Assembly: GCF_009731355.2 (NCBI RefSeq)
Contig: NZ_AP022810.1
Location: 186,001 to 250,000, forward strand
Origin: Desulfuromonas sp. AOP6
Lineage (GTDB): Bacteria; Desulfobacterota; Desulfuromonadia; Desulfuromonadales; SZUA-540
Reading direction: 5' to 3'
DNA length: 64,000 bases
Notes under the pieces: model-generated
What the model was told of the DNA's origin: nothing
What the model saw: the letters and a program-made list of their open reading frames with translations, nothing else
Databases searched by the model: none
Made by a program: the position numbers and the translations under genes
Part shown: piece after piece, positions 35,646 through 43,445 of the stretch
How positions within the stretch are numbered: position 1 is the stretch's first letter
How the letters are laid out: every line of letters starts with the position of its first letter

Positions 35646-38012
35646 ATGGGCCTTTTCCAGGTTCTGTCCATAGAGACAGTCCGATTCGTGCGCACCATCC
35701 TGGGTGTCATTCTGCTGTGCCTGCCCGTCATGGTTGGGGCCGATCCCGGGCCGCAACCCACCGTCGCCGTCAGGGTGGCGGTTTTGAGCAACTCTCCACC
35801 CCTGCAGTTTTATGATCCCGAACAGAACAGGGCCGCCGGCTTTGCCGTTGATATTTTTGAAGCGGTGGCAAGACGGCAGGGTTTTAAGCCCAGCTATGTT
35901 TTTGCCGACACCTGGTCCGAGGTCATCGCTCTGGTCAGCAAGGGGCAGGCCGATGTGGCCGCCAGCCTGGCCGTCAGTGAAGAGCGTCAGCAGCAGCTCG
36001 TCTTCAGTGAAGTTATCGACACGACCCCGGTCTCGGTTTTTGTCCGGGCCCGTGATGCCGTGGTGACCGGACTGGATCCCGGCACGCACGTGGGGACCAC
36101 GGAGGGAAGTTTCATTCTCGCCCATCTTGAGAAGATCCCTGACCTGGAGGTTCATACCTATAAAAGTGTTCCGGAAGGGCTTTTCGCTTTGCTGGCCGGC
36201 CGGGAAGATGCCTTTGTCGCCGGCGAGAACCTTTTTCTCAAGGAAGCTCGCGACGCCCATCTGGAAAATCGCATCCGCACCCTTGGAAAACCGCTGCTCG
36301 ACAGCAAGCGGGCCATGGCGGTGGCCCCGAGCAAACCCGGCTTGCTGGAAAAACTCAACGAAGGCATTCGCGAGTTGGTCGCCTCTCCCCAATACCGGGA
36401 GATTTATATCCGCTGGTATGGAAAGCCCATCTCCTACTGGACGGTGAAGCGCATCCTGGCCCTGATGTCGGGCCTGCTGGCTGTCACCATTGCCGGCTTA
36501 CTTTACTGGCGCTATCAGTCCGTGAATCAGTTGCATGAGGCCCTGAGCGAGAGCGAAGCGCGCCTGCGTCAGGCCATGGACGCCACCAGTGACGGGCTGT
36601 GGGCCTGGGATTTTAAGAACCGACAGGTCTATTACAATCCCAATTACTACCGGATGCTCGGTTTTGAGCCGGGAGAGTTTCGAGCCGATATGACCAGCTG
36701 GCAGGAACGTCTCCACCCCGACGACCGCCAGGACACGCTGGCGGCATTCGAGACCTGCCGCACCAGCAAGGGGGAGCGCTTCGAGCGCGAGTTCCGCCTG
36801 CGGGACAAAGACGGTGGCTGGATCTGGGTGCTTGGCCGCGGTGAAGCCGTAAAGCGAAGCGAGGACGGCCAGGCCCTGAAGATGATCGGTACCCATGTCA
36901 ATATCACCGCCCTCAAGCAGGCGGAAGAGACGATGCGGGAAGCTCTGCGGGATGCAGAGGCGTCCCGAGATCGCGTCAACGCCATTCTTGAGTCCGTGCC
37001 CGATGCGCTGATCGTGGCGGACAAGGACAGGCGTCTGTTGCTGATGAACCAGGAAGCGGAAAAACTCTTTGGACGAAAAGGGGAAAGCCTTACGGGGCAT
37101 TCATTGGATGAAATCATCCGTGACCCTCTTCTCTTCGACGTGGTCAGCGGGCCACGGACAGGGGACGAAAGAACTCAGGTGGCCTATGTGGATCTGCCCC
37201 ATCCCGAACTTGGCGGAATCCGCCACTTTCAGGCCATATCCGCTGCTGTTCAGGGGAGGTCGGGCGATGGCTCGGGGACTGTCACCCTGCTGCGGGACAT
37301 TACCCGGGAACGTGAAGTCGATCGCATGAAGAGCGAATTCATATCGATCGCCGCCCACGAACTCAAAACTCCCCTGACGTCCATCATAGGCTATGCCGAT
37401 CTGCTGCTGCGCGAGGAAGAACTGGGTCCTTTCACCGATGAGCAGCGCCAGGAGTTTCTTTCCTATATCCAGCAGAAAGGGGATGTTCTGGAGCATCTCG
37501 TCGATGACCTGCTCAATCTCAGCCGGATCGAGGCCGGCCGTCCTCTTGTGCTCGATAGGCAGCCCTGTAATCTGACGGCCCTCATCCGCGCCCTCATTCC
37601 GCACCATCAGCGGGAGACCGATCGTCACCACTTTGAGATCGACCTGCCTGCGGACGCTGTGATCCTGAACGTGGATCGGGGTAAAATGGAGCAGGTTTTC
37701 GATAACCTGCTGAGCAATGCGGTGAAGTACTCGCCCGATGGTGGCGCCATACGCATCCGTGGTGAGCGCCTGGAAGCTGAGTTTCAGGTGACGGTCGAGG
37801 ATGAAGGGCTCGGCATGACAGCCGAGCAGGTTGAGAGAATTTTCGAGAAGTTCTATCGTGCCAACTATCAAAACACGGCCGTGGGTGGCTTGGGTTTAGG
37901 CATGAGCATCGTTCGCTCCCTGGTCGAAGCCCATAACGGCAAGATCTGGGTAGAAAGCGAGCTGGGCCGGGGAACCCGTGTTTTTGTCCGACTGCCCCTG
38001 GCTTCAGTCTGA
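35646..38012 (+). CDS. Sensor histidine kinase with periplasmic solute-binding domain
   Basis: About 788 residues. A signal sequence is followed by a periplasmic SBP_bac_3 domain (about 40-265; VAVLSNSPPLQFYDPEQNRAAGFAVDIFEAV), as in amino-acid-binding proteins and EvgS-like kinases. One membrane span comes next (LALMSGLLAVTIAGLLYW), then two PAS domains, HisKA (IAAHELKTPLTSIIGY) and HATPase (NLLSNAVKYSPDGG, GLGLGMSIV). The ATG at 35646 is favoured by the GGGAGGGAGG site. No partner regulator is adjacent. The ligand is probably a small molecule in the periplasm. Confidence 0.92.
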   Translation: MGLFQVLSIETVRFVRTILGVILLCLPVMVGADPGPQPTVAVRVAVLSNSPPLQFYDPEQNRAAGFAVDIFEAVARRQGFKPSYVFADTWSEVIALVSKGQADVAASLAVSEERQQQLVFSEVIDTTPVSVFVRARDAVVTGLDPGTHVGTTEGSFILAHLEKIPDLEVHTYKSVPEGLFALLAGREDAFVAGENLFLKEARDAHLENRIRTLGKPLLDSKRAMAVAPSKPGLLEKLNEGIRELVASPQYREIYIRWYGKPISYWTVKRILALMSGLLAVTIAGLLYWRYQSVNQLHEALSESEARLRQAMDATSDGLWAWDFKNRQVYYNPNYYRMLGFEPGEFRADMTSWQERLHPDDRQDTLAAFETCRTSKGERFEREFRLRDKDGGWIWVLGRGEAVKRSEDGQALKMIGTHVNITALKQAEETMREALRDAEASRDRVNAILESVPDALIVADKDRRLLLMNQEAEKLFGRKGESLTGHSLDEIIRDPLLFDVVSGPRTGDERTQVAYVDLPHPELGGIRHFQAISAAVQGRSGDGSGTVTLLRDITREREVDRMKSEFISIAAHELKTPLTSIIGYADLLLREEELGPFTDEQRQEFLSYIQQKGDVLEHLVDDLLNLSRIEAGRPLVLDRQPCNLTALIRALIPHHQRETDRHHFEIDLPADAVILNVDRGKMEQVFDNLLSNAVKYSPDGGAIRIRGERLEAEFQVTVEDEGLGMTAEQVERIFEKFYRANYQNTAVGGLGLGMSIVRSLVEAHNGKIWVESELGRGTRVFVRLPLASV

Positions 38013-38026
38013 AAAAGGAGGATTTC

Positions 38027-38497
38027 ATGAAGCGTTGTCATCAGGTTCTATCGGTATTTTCCCTCGTCTTTATTCTGCTGGCGCTGACCGCCTGTATGCC
38101 CGAGAGTCGGGCCGGCAAGACCTACAGCCGTGACCAGGCCATGACCAGTCAATCCGTTTATTACGGAGTGGTGCTGCGGGTTGAGGATGTAACGCTCGAA
38201 GGCACCCAGACCGGAGCCGGTACCGTGGGAGGCGCGGCCATGGGCGGCATGCTTGGTTCCGCTGTCGGCAGTGGCGCCGGGCGTTCCATCGCCACGGTCG
38301 GCGGGGCCATCGTCGGCGCTCTGGCTGGGTCGGCGGCGGAAAAAGGGGTGACGACCAAGGACGCCCAGGAGATCGAGGTTAGCCTCGACAACGGCGAAAC
38401 TCTCATTGTCGTACAGGAAAAGGACGAGGCCTTTGTGGTCGGCGACCGTGTCCGTGTCATCCGCGGACGGGACGGCACCACGCGGGTGAGGCAGTAA
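38027..38497 (+). CDS. Glycine-zipper outer-membrane lipoprotein (SlyB-like)
   Basis: The 156-residue protein has a lipobox (LLALTAC), a conserved VYYGVVLRVEDVTLEG segment and a long Gly/Ala zipper (VGGAAMGGMLGSAVGSGAG), then a beta-rich end (GDRVRVIRGRDGTTRV). This matches the SlyB/Pcp 17-kDa-antigen-like family. An AAAAGGAGG site precedes the ATG. It lies 14 bases after the kinase gene and may be cotranscribed with it. Confidence 0.86.
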   Translation: MKRCHQVLSVFSLVFILLALTACMPESRAGKTYSRDQAMTSQSVYYGVVLRVEDVTLEGTQTGAGTVGGAAMGGMLGSAVGSGAGRSIATVGGAIVGALAGSAAEKGVTTKDAQEIEVSLDNGETLIVVQEKDEAFVVGDRVRVIRGRDGTTRVRQ

Positions 38498-38601
38498 CGC
38501 AAACGCCGCATTGACTTTGGCGGTCGGCCGGACTATCTTTCGGCACGACCCAGGGCCAGAGCGGCCAAGGGATAAATGGGTTTTTTTACGAGACGGAAAG
38601 G

Positions 38602-39693
38602 ATGCAGGTCTTGGGTTTCATGACATGGATTTTGCTGGTGGCCGGCTTCGTCCTGCTGGTGGCTGGGGCCGAATACCTCGTGCGTGGCGCGGCCTCTCTG
38701 GCCATGGATTTCGGGATCTCCCCCCTGGTGGTCGGCCTGACCGTGGTGGCTTTCGGCACCAGCTCACCGGAACTGGCGGTCAGCGTTTTCTCCTCTCTCA
38801 AAGGACAGGCCGGTCTTGCCCTCGGCAACGTGGTCGGCAGCAATATCTGCAACGTGCTGGTCATTCTGGGCCTGTCGGCACTGGTCGCTCCCCTGGTCGT
38901 CTCCCGTCAGGTGGTACGTCTCGAAGTGCCTATTATGATAGGCGTTTCTTTTCTGCTGGTCGGCATGGCGCTGGATGGCACGCTGGCGCGCTGGGAAGGG
39001 GTGATCCTCTTTGTTGGCGCTGTCGTCTATACCGGTTGGACGGTCAATCGCAGCCTGCGGGAGAATAAGCAGAAACCAGCGGATGATGAAGTGGATAACG
39101 ATATCGTGCCGTCGTCCCGTCCCATGCAGATCGTGCAGATCGTTGGCGGCCTGGTGCTATTGGGACTCGGCTCCCGCTGGCTCGTGCAGGGCGCGGTGAC
39201 CATCGCCCAGCATTTCGGCGTCAGCGATCTGGTCATCGGTCTCACCGTGGTCGCCATCGGCACCTCCCTGCCCGAGTTGGCCACCTCGGTGCTGGCCAGC
39301 ATCCGGGGACAACGCGACATCGCCGTCGGCAACGTGGTTGGCAGCAACATCTTCAATATCCTCGTCGTCCTCGGCCTCACCGCCGCCGTGGTGCCTGGCG
39401 GGGTGCCGGTACCGCGTTCGGCGCTGACCTTCGATTTGCCCGTCATGCTGGTTGTCGCCGTTGCCTGTCTCCCCATTTTCCTGACCGGACATCGCATCGC
39501 CCGTCGCGAAGGGGCTCTTTTCTTTGCCTATTACGGCATTTATGCCGCCTTTTTGATCATGACGGCCATGGAGCATGAGGCCAAACCCCTTTTGGCGCAG
39601 GCCGTCCTTATCTTTGTCATCCCGCTGACGCTGCTGACCCTCGGCATCTCCCTGTGGCGGCATTTTCGCGTGGTGCCCTACGGTAAGGATTAG
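38602..39693 (+). CDS. Calcium/sodium antiporter (CaCA family, YrbG-like)
   Basis: The 363-residue membrane protein has the two internally repeated alpha motifs of the Ca2+:cation antiporters: VVGLTVVAFGTSSPELAVSV with LGNVVGSNICN, and VIGLTVVAIGTSLPELATSV with VGNVVGSNIFN. Ten to eleven membrane segments are expected, with an acidic cytoplasmic loop between the halves. YrbG-like proteins exchange Na+ for Ca2+ or a related pair. Ion use here is inferred. Confidence 0.92.
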   Translation: MQVLGFMTWILLVAGFVLLVAGAEYLVRGAASLAMDFGISPLVVGLTVVAFGTSSPELAVSVFSSLKGQAGLALGNVVGSNICNVLVILGLSALVAPLVVSRQVVRLEVPIMIGVSFLLVGMALDGTLARWEGVILFVGAVVYTGWTVNRSLRENKQKPADDEVDNDIVPSSRPMQIVQIVGGLVLLGLGSRWLVQGAVTIAQHFGVSDLVIGLTVVAIGTSLPELATSVLASIRGQRDIAVGNVVGSNIFNILVVLGLTAAVVPGGVPVPRSALTFDLPVMLVVAVACLPIFLTGHRIARREGALFFAYYGIYAAFLIMTAMEHEAKPLLAQAVLIFVIPLTLLTLGISLWRHFRVVPYGKD

Positions 39694-39765
39694 TTTTTCG
39701 CCAAACGACCGAAGTGTGCTAAGGTGAAGGCCTTTCAGACCTCTCTTGCCAAGGAAATGTGCGCA

Positions 39766-40416
39766 ATGATCAAAGCCAGATTCGCACTGCTGACCTTGTT
39801 TTTTATCCTGTTCAGTCTGCCGGCTTTTGCCCAGGAAGAAGGCTTCTATGTCGCTGGCAGCTACGGCGCCCTTCTTCTCAATGAATCCGACGGAGAAAAA
39901 CCCTCCGGCGACTTTGTCGTGGATTTCGATACAGGCAACGCGCTGACTTTCGCCCTGGGCTATGATTTTGGCACCAAACATCCCGATATCGGAGTGGGGC
40001 GGCTCGAACTGGAGCTGGCTCTGCGCGAAATTCCCTTAAAGGAAACGGACTTTACCGGCGCCTTGGCCACCGCCGAAGGCGATCTGGAAGTCCGCAGCCT
40101 CATGCTCAACTCCTTCGGAGAATCACGGGACAATCTCCCCTGGATTCCCTATGTCGGCCTGGGGGTCGGTGTGGCAGAAGTCCGTCTCGAAAACGCCACC
40201 ACCGGCGGCGCTCCTTTTGTTGACGACAGCGACCTCGTCTTTGCCTTTCAGGCCGGCGCTGGTGTCGGTTTCATGGTCAGTGATCCTTTGACTATCGATT
40301 TCGGCTATCGCTTCCTGGGAATGACCAAGCCGGAACTCACCGCCGCCAACGGCGAAAAATTCGAGTTGGAGCATTACAGCCACCTCTTTCTGGTGGGAGC
40401 GCGCATCACTTTCTGA
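39766..40416 (+). CDS. Outer-membrane beta-barrel protein, OmpA/OmpW-like
   Basis: The 216-residue protein has a cleavable signal peptide (ending LPAFAQE). Amphipathic strands follow: [39 protein letters not shown] and a final strand [11 protein letters not shown] with a terminal Phe, as in eight-stranded outer-membrane barrels. The ATG at 39766 follows AAGGAA. Function is not known. Confidence 0.78.
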   Translation: MIKARFALLTLFFILFSLPAFAQEEGFYVAGSYGALLLNESDGEKPSGDFVVDFDTGNALTFALGYDFGTKHPDIGVGRLELELALREIPLKETDFTGALATAEGDLEVRSLMLNSFGESRDNLPWIPYVGLGVGVAEVRLENATTGGAPFVDDSDLVFAFQAGAGVGFMVSDPLTIDFGYRFLGMTKPELTAANGEKFELEHYSHLFLVGARITF

Positions 40417-40520
40417 GCCCGGCAAAGCGGGAAGACAGGAGCTTTTCATCGGGAAAACATCCTTGCATTTCCGTCTGTTTCATGATAATTCTTTGCGCCT
40501 GTTTGCACAGAAAGCCATGT

Positions 40521-40597
40521 CGGGGCGTAGCGCAGCCTGGTAGCGCACCTGCTTCGGGAGCAGGGGGTCGAAGGTTCAAATCCTTTCGCCCCGACCA
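40521..40597 (+). tRNA. tRNA-Pro (anticodon CGG)
   Basis: A 77-base cloverleaf with CCA encoded. Acceptor stem CGGGGCG / CGCCCCG, anticodon stem CCTGC / GCAGG around the loop TTCGGGA, and T arm GGTTCAAATCC. The 3' part lies in a 94-bp sequence repeated at 42224-42317. Confidence 0.97.
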
Positions 40598-40641
40598 ATA
40601 ATCATAAAAGGCACCTCCATCATGGGGGTGCCTTTTTGATT
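40548..40641 (+). repeat. 94-bp direct repeat, copy 1 (att-like, in tRNA-Pro)
   Basis: The copy begins at the anticodon stem of tRNA-Pro and runs through the gene end and its terminator hairpin (AAAGGCACC ... GGGGTGCCTTT). It matches 42224-42317 at all 94 positions. The pair encloses the AT-rich island in the way attL/attR sites enclose an element integrated at the 3' end of a tRNA gene. Confidence 0.93.
40605..40637 (+). terminator. Terminator of tRNA-Pro
   Basis: The hairpin AAAAGGCACCTCC / GGGGGTGCCTTTTT follows the tRNA by a few bases and ends in a T run. Confidence 0.85.
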
Positions 40642-40855
40642 TTCAAGTTTGAGGTGCCCCTATGAGCGCCTCTGGTCCATATCCGGTCTAGGGGTGTTTT
40701 CATTTTCCTGGTTGGAGAGAACTATGGTGCATCAGTTGGAAGTTCCGATCCTACGATTTGCCTCTGGGGCGGCTCCGGGGTGGCAGTTATCTTTTAACTA
40801 CCTCAATCTAGTTATTCTCATTGGTTGTGACATCATGATTTAGATTATTTTAAGT

Positions 40856-40884
40856 TTGACATGAAATTATAAAAGATATATTTA
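40856..40884 (+). promoter_or_regulatory. Sigma70-like promoter of the riboswitch transcript
   Basis: TTGACA (40856-40861) is a perfect -35 box. A -10 box TATATT (40877-40882) or TATTTA (40879-40884) lies 15-17 bases further on. Transcription would begin near 40890, at the first base of the riboswitch P1 stem. Confidence 0.65.
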
Positions 40885-40891
40885 CAAAGAT

Positions 40892-40969
40892 ACTTCGAAA
40901 AGAGCAAACCCGGAGCAATCCGGTGACGCAAAGCCACGGGCCAGATGCTGGTAGCCGGGTTGCCGAAGT
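40892..40969 (+). promoter_or_regulatory. GEMM-I cyclic-dinucleotide riboswitch, possibly GEMM-Ib (cGAMP type)
   Basis: All core elements of the GEMM-I aptamer (RF01051) are visible: closing stem ACTTCG/CGAAGT (40892-40897 with 40964-40969), the AGAGCAAACC strand (40901-40910), and a hairpin CCGGA-GCAA-TCCGG with a GNRA tetraloop. The conserved GACGCAAAGCCACGGGCC and GGTAGCCGGGTTGCCGA also follow. The base at the position that reads the first guanine of c-di-GMP (G20 in Vibrio Vc2) appears to be A (40903). That is the mark of cGAMP-responsive GEMM-Ib riboswitches known in Geobacter relatives. My alignment at that position is by eye. Confidence 0.92.
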
Positions 40970-40982
40970 GGGGGAATTGTGC

Positions 40983-41012
40983 GCCCATCTTTGGCCAAAG
41001 ATGGGCATTTTT
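40983..41012 (+). terminator. Rho-independent terminator, riboswitch expression platform
   Basis: A perfect 24-base inverted repeat (GCCCATCTTTGG / CCAAAGATGGGC, 40983-41006) followed by ATTTTTG. It begins 14 bases after the aptamer, a position suited to ligand-controlled termination. No alternative anti-terminator pairing was worked out. Confidence 0.88.
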
Positions 41013-41183
41013 GTGTTTATGCCCAGCGGTTTGGTTTGTTTGTGAACCATATTATATATTCTTAGCTGCCAGAAGGTACACCTATCCAGTCTTAGTGGGG
41101 CGGAAGGTTGAATATGTGCTTTACATGAAAATAATTTTGTACTTATTTGGTTGTATTGACAATTTTATTGCTAACAAATGTGT

Positions 41184-41213
41184 TTGATGATTGATTTTAT
41201 GGATATTTATAAT
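41184..41213 (+). promoter_or_regulatory. Possible second promoter downstream of the riboswitch
   Basis: TTGATG (41184-41189) and TATAAT (41208-41213) are separated by 18 bases. It would start transcription about 150 bases before the orphan gene, independent of the riboswitch. In such AT-rich sequence a match can arise by chance. Confidence 0.35.
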
Positions 41214-41368
41214 TTTATACTGAGTTGTCTTTTAGTGCTTTTAACTACATTCTGTTGTTTCATAAATAGGCATAAATATGTTGATAATTTACAATAATAT
41301 GTGAATCAATAGTATTGATTGGATCGTCCATAATGGTTGAAATTAATTTATTATCAAGGAGGAGTTTT

Positions 41369-41914
41369 GTGAAAAAGTTTTTAATTATTATTATTCTGCT
41401 TTCGATGAATGTGTTTGTACCAAATCATGCTTGCAGCGAAATCAAGGATGCCAGTATCAAAAAATTAGTCAGAGAATTTCAAGAACAAGGATTCAAAACT
41501 TGTTCCGAAGAGTTAGGGAATGCGTTTGATTTTGTTGTGGACGGAGGAAATTGGAATGTTGCACAACGTTGGTCAACTGACAATACTGATCAAAAGCCTT
41601 ATTATTTATATTTTATAGTACATGGTAATGACAAATCATATTCTAAATCTGGAACCGTTATTATGACCAAAACTTCTAACGGAGAGTGCTGGGGTGAATA
41701 CACTAATACAACAGTCGTTCCTAATATAAGTTGTAACGATTACATACAGAAAAGTGGATTTACAAAAAATAACGGCTGGGATATAAAAATACGAGGAAAA
41801 AATGGAGATGGTGGCGAGTACATGATCATGGATGTAGATAGTTCATCTTTATTGAAATTTATTCTTAATGACTCTCCTGTTGGTTGTGTCTTTACAAAAA
41901 CAGAAATTTTGTAA
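41369..41914 (+). CDS. Orphan secreted protein in the tRNA-Pro island
   Basis: The 181-residue protein has a Sec signal peptide (KKFLIIIILLSMNVFVPNHA). A mature part with five cysteines and many Asn, Ser, Lys and Tyr residues follows. It is not recognised. The GTG at 41369 follows a strong AAGGAGG site, while the longer ATG frame would place residues before the signal. Base composition is strongly AT-rich, unlike the rest of the window, which points to recent transfer. It is the only convincing gene in the island and lies about 400 bases after the riboswitch. The first mature Cys (HAC) is not a good lipobox. Confidence 0.72.
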   Translation: MKKFLIIIILLSMNVFVPNHACSEIKDASIKKLVREFQEQGFKTCSEELGNAFDFVVDGGNWNVAQRWSTDNTDQKPYYLYFIVHGNDKSYSKSGTVIMTKTSNGECWGEYTNTTVVPNISCNDYIQKSGFTKNNGWDIKIRGKNGDGGEYMIMDVDSSSLLKFILNDSPVGCVFTKTEIL

Positions 41915-42223
41915 TTTTTTATTAAAAACAAAAATGTTTTATTGTAATAGCTTAAATTTTCAACAAATATCAGTTTACTTGCAATTATGTGTGATCAATC
42001 AAAATCCGACATAATAGTTCAATATTAGACGGTCATACATTTGGAACCGACCCTCACTTACGAGTAGAATCTACCGAGAAGCTTGGGGCAGGATGGTGGT
42101 GGCAGGTGACTGGTAAGTATTTTTTTAGATGAAATGGGGAATTCCACTCGGAAAGGTCTATTGGGGGACGTCATTCTGGTAAGTAAACGTACTGAGGAGC
42201 GAAGCGAAGCTGAGCGTACTCGT
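41915..42223. other. AT-rich tail of the island, no gene seen
   Basis: About 300 bases between the orphan gene and the second repeat. The first half is AT-rich. The last 100 bases have a composition nearer to the chromosome. No integrase, excisionase or transposase remnant could be recognised on either strand. Confidence 0.5.
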
Positions 42224-42317
42224 CCTGCTTCGGGAGCAGGGGGTCGAAGGTTCAAATCCTTTCGCCCCGACCAATAATCATAAAAGGCACCTCCATCATG
42301 GGGGTGCCTTTTTGATT
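42224..42317 (+). repeat. 94-bp direct repeat, copy 2 (tRNA-Pro 3' fragment)
   Basis: Identical to 40548-40641: the anticodon arm to the CCA end of tRNA-Pro plus the terminator. The 5' half of the tRNA is absent, so this copy is not a functional tRNA gene. It marks the far end of the island. Confidence 0.93.
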
Positions 42318-42355
42318 ATTGACCTGACCAAATTTTAGATAAGTTTCATACGATT

Positions 42356-42384
42356 AAGCCAACCTTCCCGAGGTTGGCTTTTTC
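42356..42384. terminator. Bidirectional terminator
   Basis: The hairpin AAGCCAACC / GGTTGGCTT with a TTCCCGA loop is followed by a T run on the plus strand and preceded by an A-rich run. It can serve the minus-strand MBL gene that ends at 42471. Confidence 0.7.
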
Positions 42385-42470
42385 ATTTCCAAGCTGCCTT
42401 TGAGGCCTGCCTGAGGTGCTGGCAGTGAGGCTGAGCTGCCGGTTACCCTTATCGTTCCCACGAGCCAGAG

Positions 42471-43187
42471 TCAGAAACCTCCAAACGGAGCGCCCGCTTC
42501 GAAACGGCGCTTCCACTCAGGGTAGTCGATGACGTAGTTATATCCGCAAACGGTTGTAAGCTGACGGCCGTCAAGAAGGTCTCGAAGCTGGTTGCTGCCG
42601 CCGATGGTCCTGTCGGCTGGACCGAAGGGGTTAAGCTTCATCCCGTCCCCGGTAAGAAAGACGTAATCGCAAATGAACAACGTTTCCTCGAATAGGTAGA
42701 AAGTGAAACCGGGTGTGTGTCCATCGAGGTGGAATGCTTCAATGCCACGATAGCTGAAGTTACGGTCAAAAAGGTTGTCAAACCTGAATGGGCGGCAGAT
42801 TTCATGATTCGAGTCGGCCTGGTGGATACCTACCTTGGCGGCAAAATATTCTCGATAGAGGTTGACGGCCCCAAGAAAGTGGTGATGTGTGAACAGGATC
42901 GTATCGACTCGGGGCAGGGAGGTGTCAAAGGAAGAAGGGCAGTCGATCCAGATGGCGCCTTGGTCAGTTTCGATCCGATAGGCGGCATGCTCATACCCGA
43001 GGTCCGGTTGAGAGTTAAGCCGGGTCACCTTCTCGTTGACTGGGGTGGATATCACCTCGAACCGGGCCGAGCATTCCTTTGCCGTGATAAACTTCTCCTT
43101 CGGCGCTCCACAAAAGGGACAATTCTCCGGATGAAAATTCACCATATTGAATCCGCAGACCAGGCAGACATATTGTTCCTGTTTCAT
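42471..43187 (-). CDS. Rubredoxin-like/metallo-beta-lactamase-fold protein
   Basis: The 238-residue protein joins an N-terminal rubredoxin-type four-cysteine site (YVCLVCGFN ... CPFCGAPKEKF, residues 6-33) to an MBL-fold domain. The first metal motif reads FTHHHFLGA instead of THxHxDHxG, so the Asp and third His are missing. FHLDGHTPG keeps the later His. DYVFLTGDG may supply the bridging Asp. Metal binding or activity could be altered. Related proteins act in oxygen or sulfide chemistry, but the substrate here is unknown. Confidence 0.72.
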   Translation of the reverse strand: MKQEQYVCLVCGFNMVNFHPENCPFCGAPKEKFITAKECSARFEVISTPVNEKVTRLNSQPDLGYEHAAYRIETDQGAIWIDCPSSFDTSLPRVDTILFTHHHFLGAVNLYREYFAAKVGIHQADSNHEICRPFRFDNLFDRNFSYRGIEAFHLDGHTPGFTFYLFEETLFICDYVFLTGDGMKLNPFGPADRTIGGSNQLRDLLDGRQLTTVCGYNYVIDYPEWKRRFEAGAPFGGF

Positions 43188-43343
43188 GGCTCAACCTCAT
43201 GGGTGGGGAATTGGGGTCAGGAGAAGGTTTTCAATAAGATATTAACCTCGCTCCTCTTCTGAAATAACGTCTGGTTTGTCTTCTGGGCGAGCCAGACGGG
43301 GGTGGTCTAAGTCCTGCAGTTGGCTTCTAAATTCAGGGTGACT

Positions 43344-43445
43344 TACTTGCCTTTCTCCCGATCATAGTCATCGGGAAGTGTTTTCATGAAGGCGACCAGA
43401 GCGGCTTCGTCTGGCTCCGTCAACCCCGACCAGTTCGCCGCTGCT
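43344..43445 (-). pseudogene. C-terminal remnant of a cytochrome c family protein
   Basis: On the minus strand the sequence reads NWSGLTEPDEAALVAFMKTL then PDDYDREKGK and a stop at 43344-43346. The LTEPDEAALVAFMKTL stretch is the characteristic C-terminal helix of class I c-type cytochromes such as MauG/peroxidase relatives. The frame breaks at a stop just upstream, and no CxxCH motif is found nearby, so only the end of the gene remains. Confidence 0.55.

Noticed and set aside
40945-41187. Open frame through the riboswitch and terminator
   Set aside because: It reads through structured RNA elements and lacks a ribosome binding site, so it is not likely to be translated.
42224-42317. Second tRNA-Pro gene
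   Set aside because: Only the part from the anticodon stem to the 3' end is present; the 5' acceptor strand and D arm are missing, so it cannot form a tRNA.
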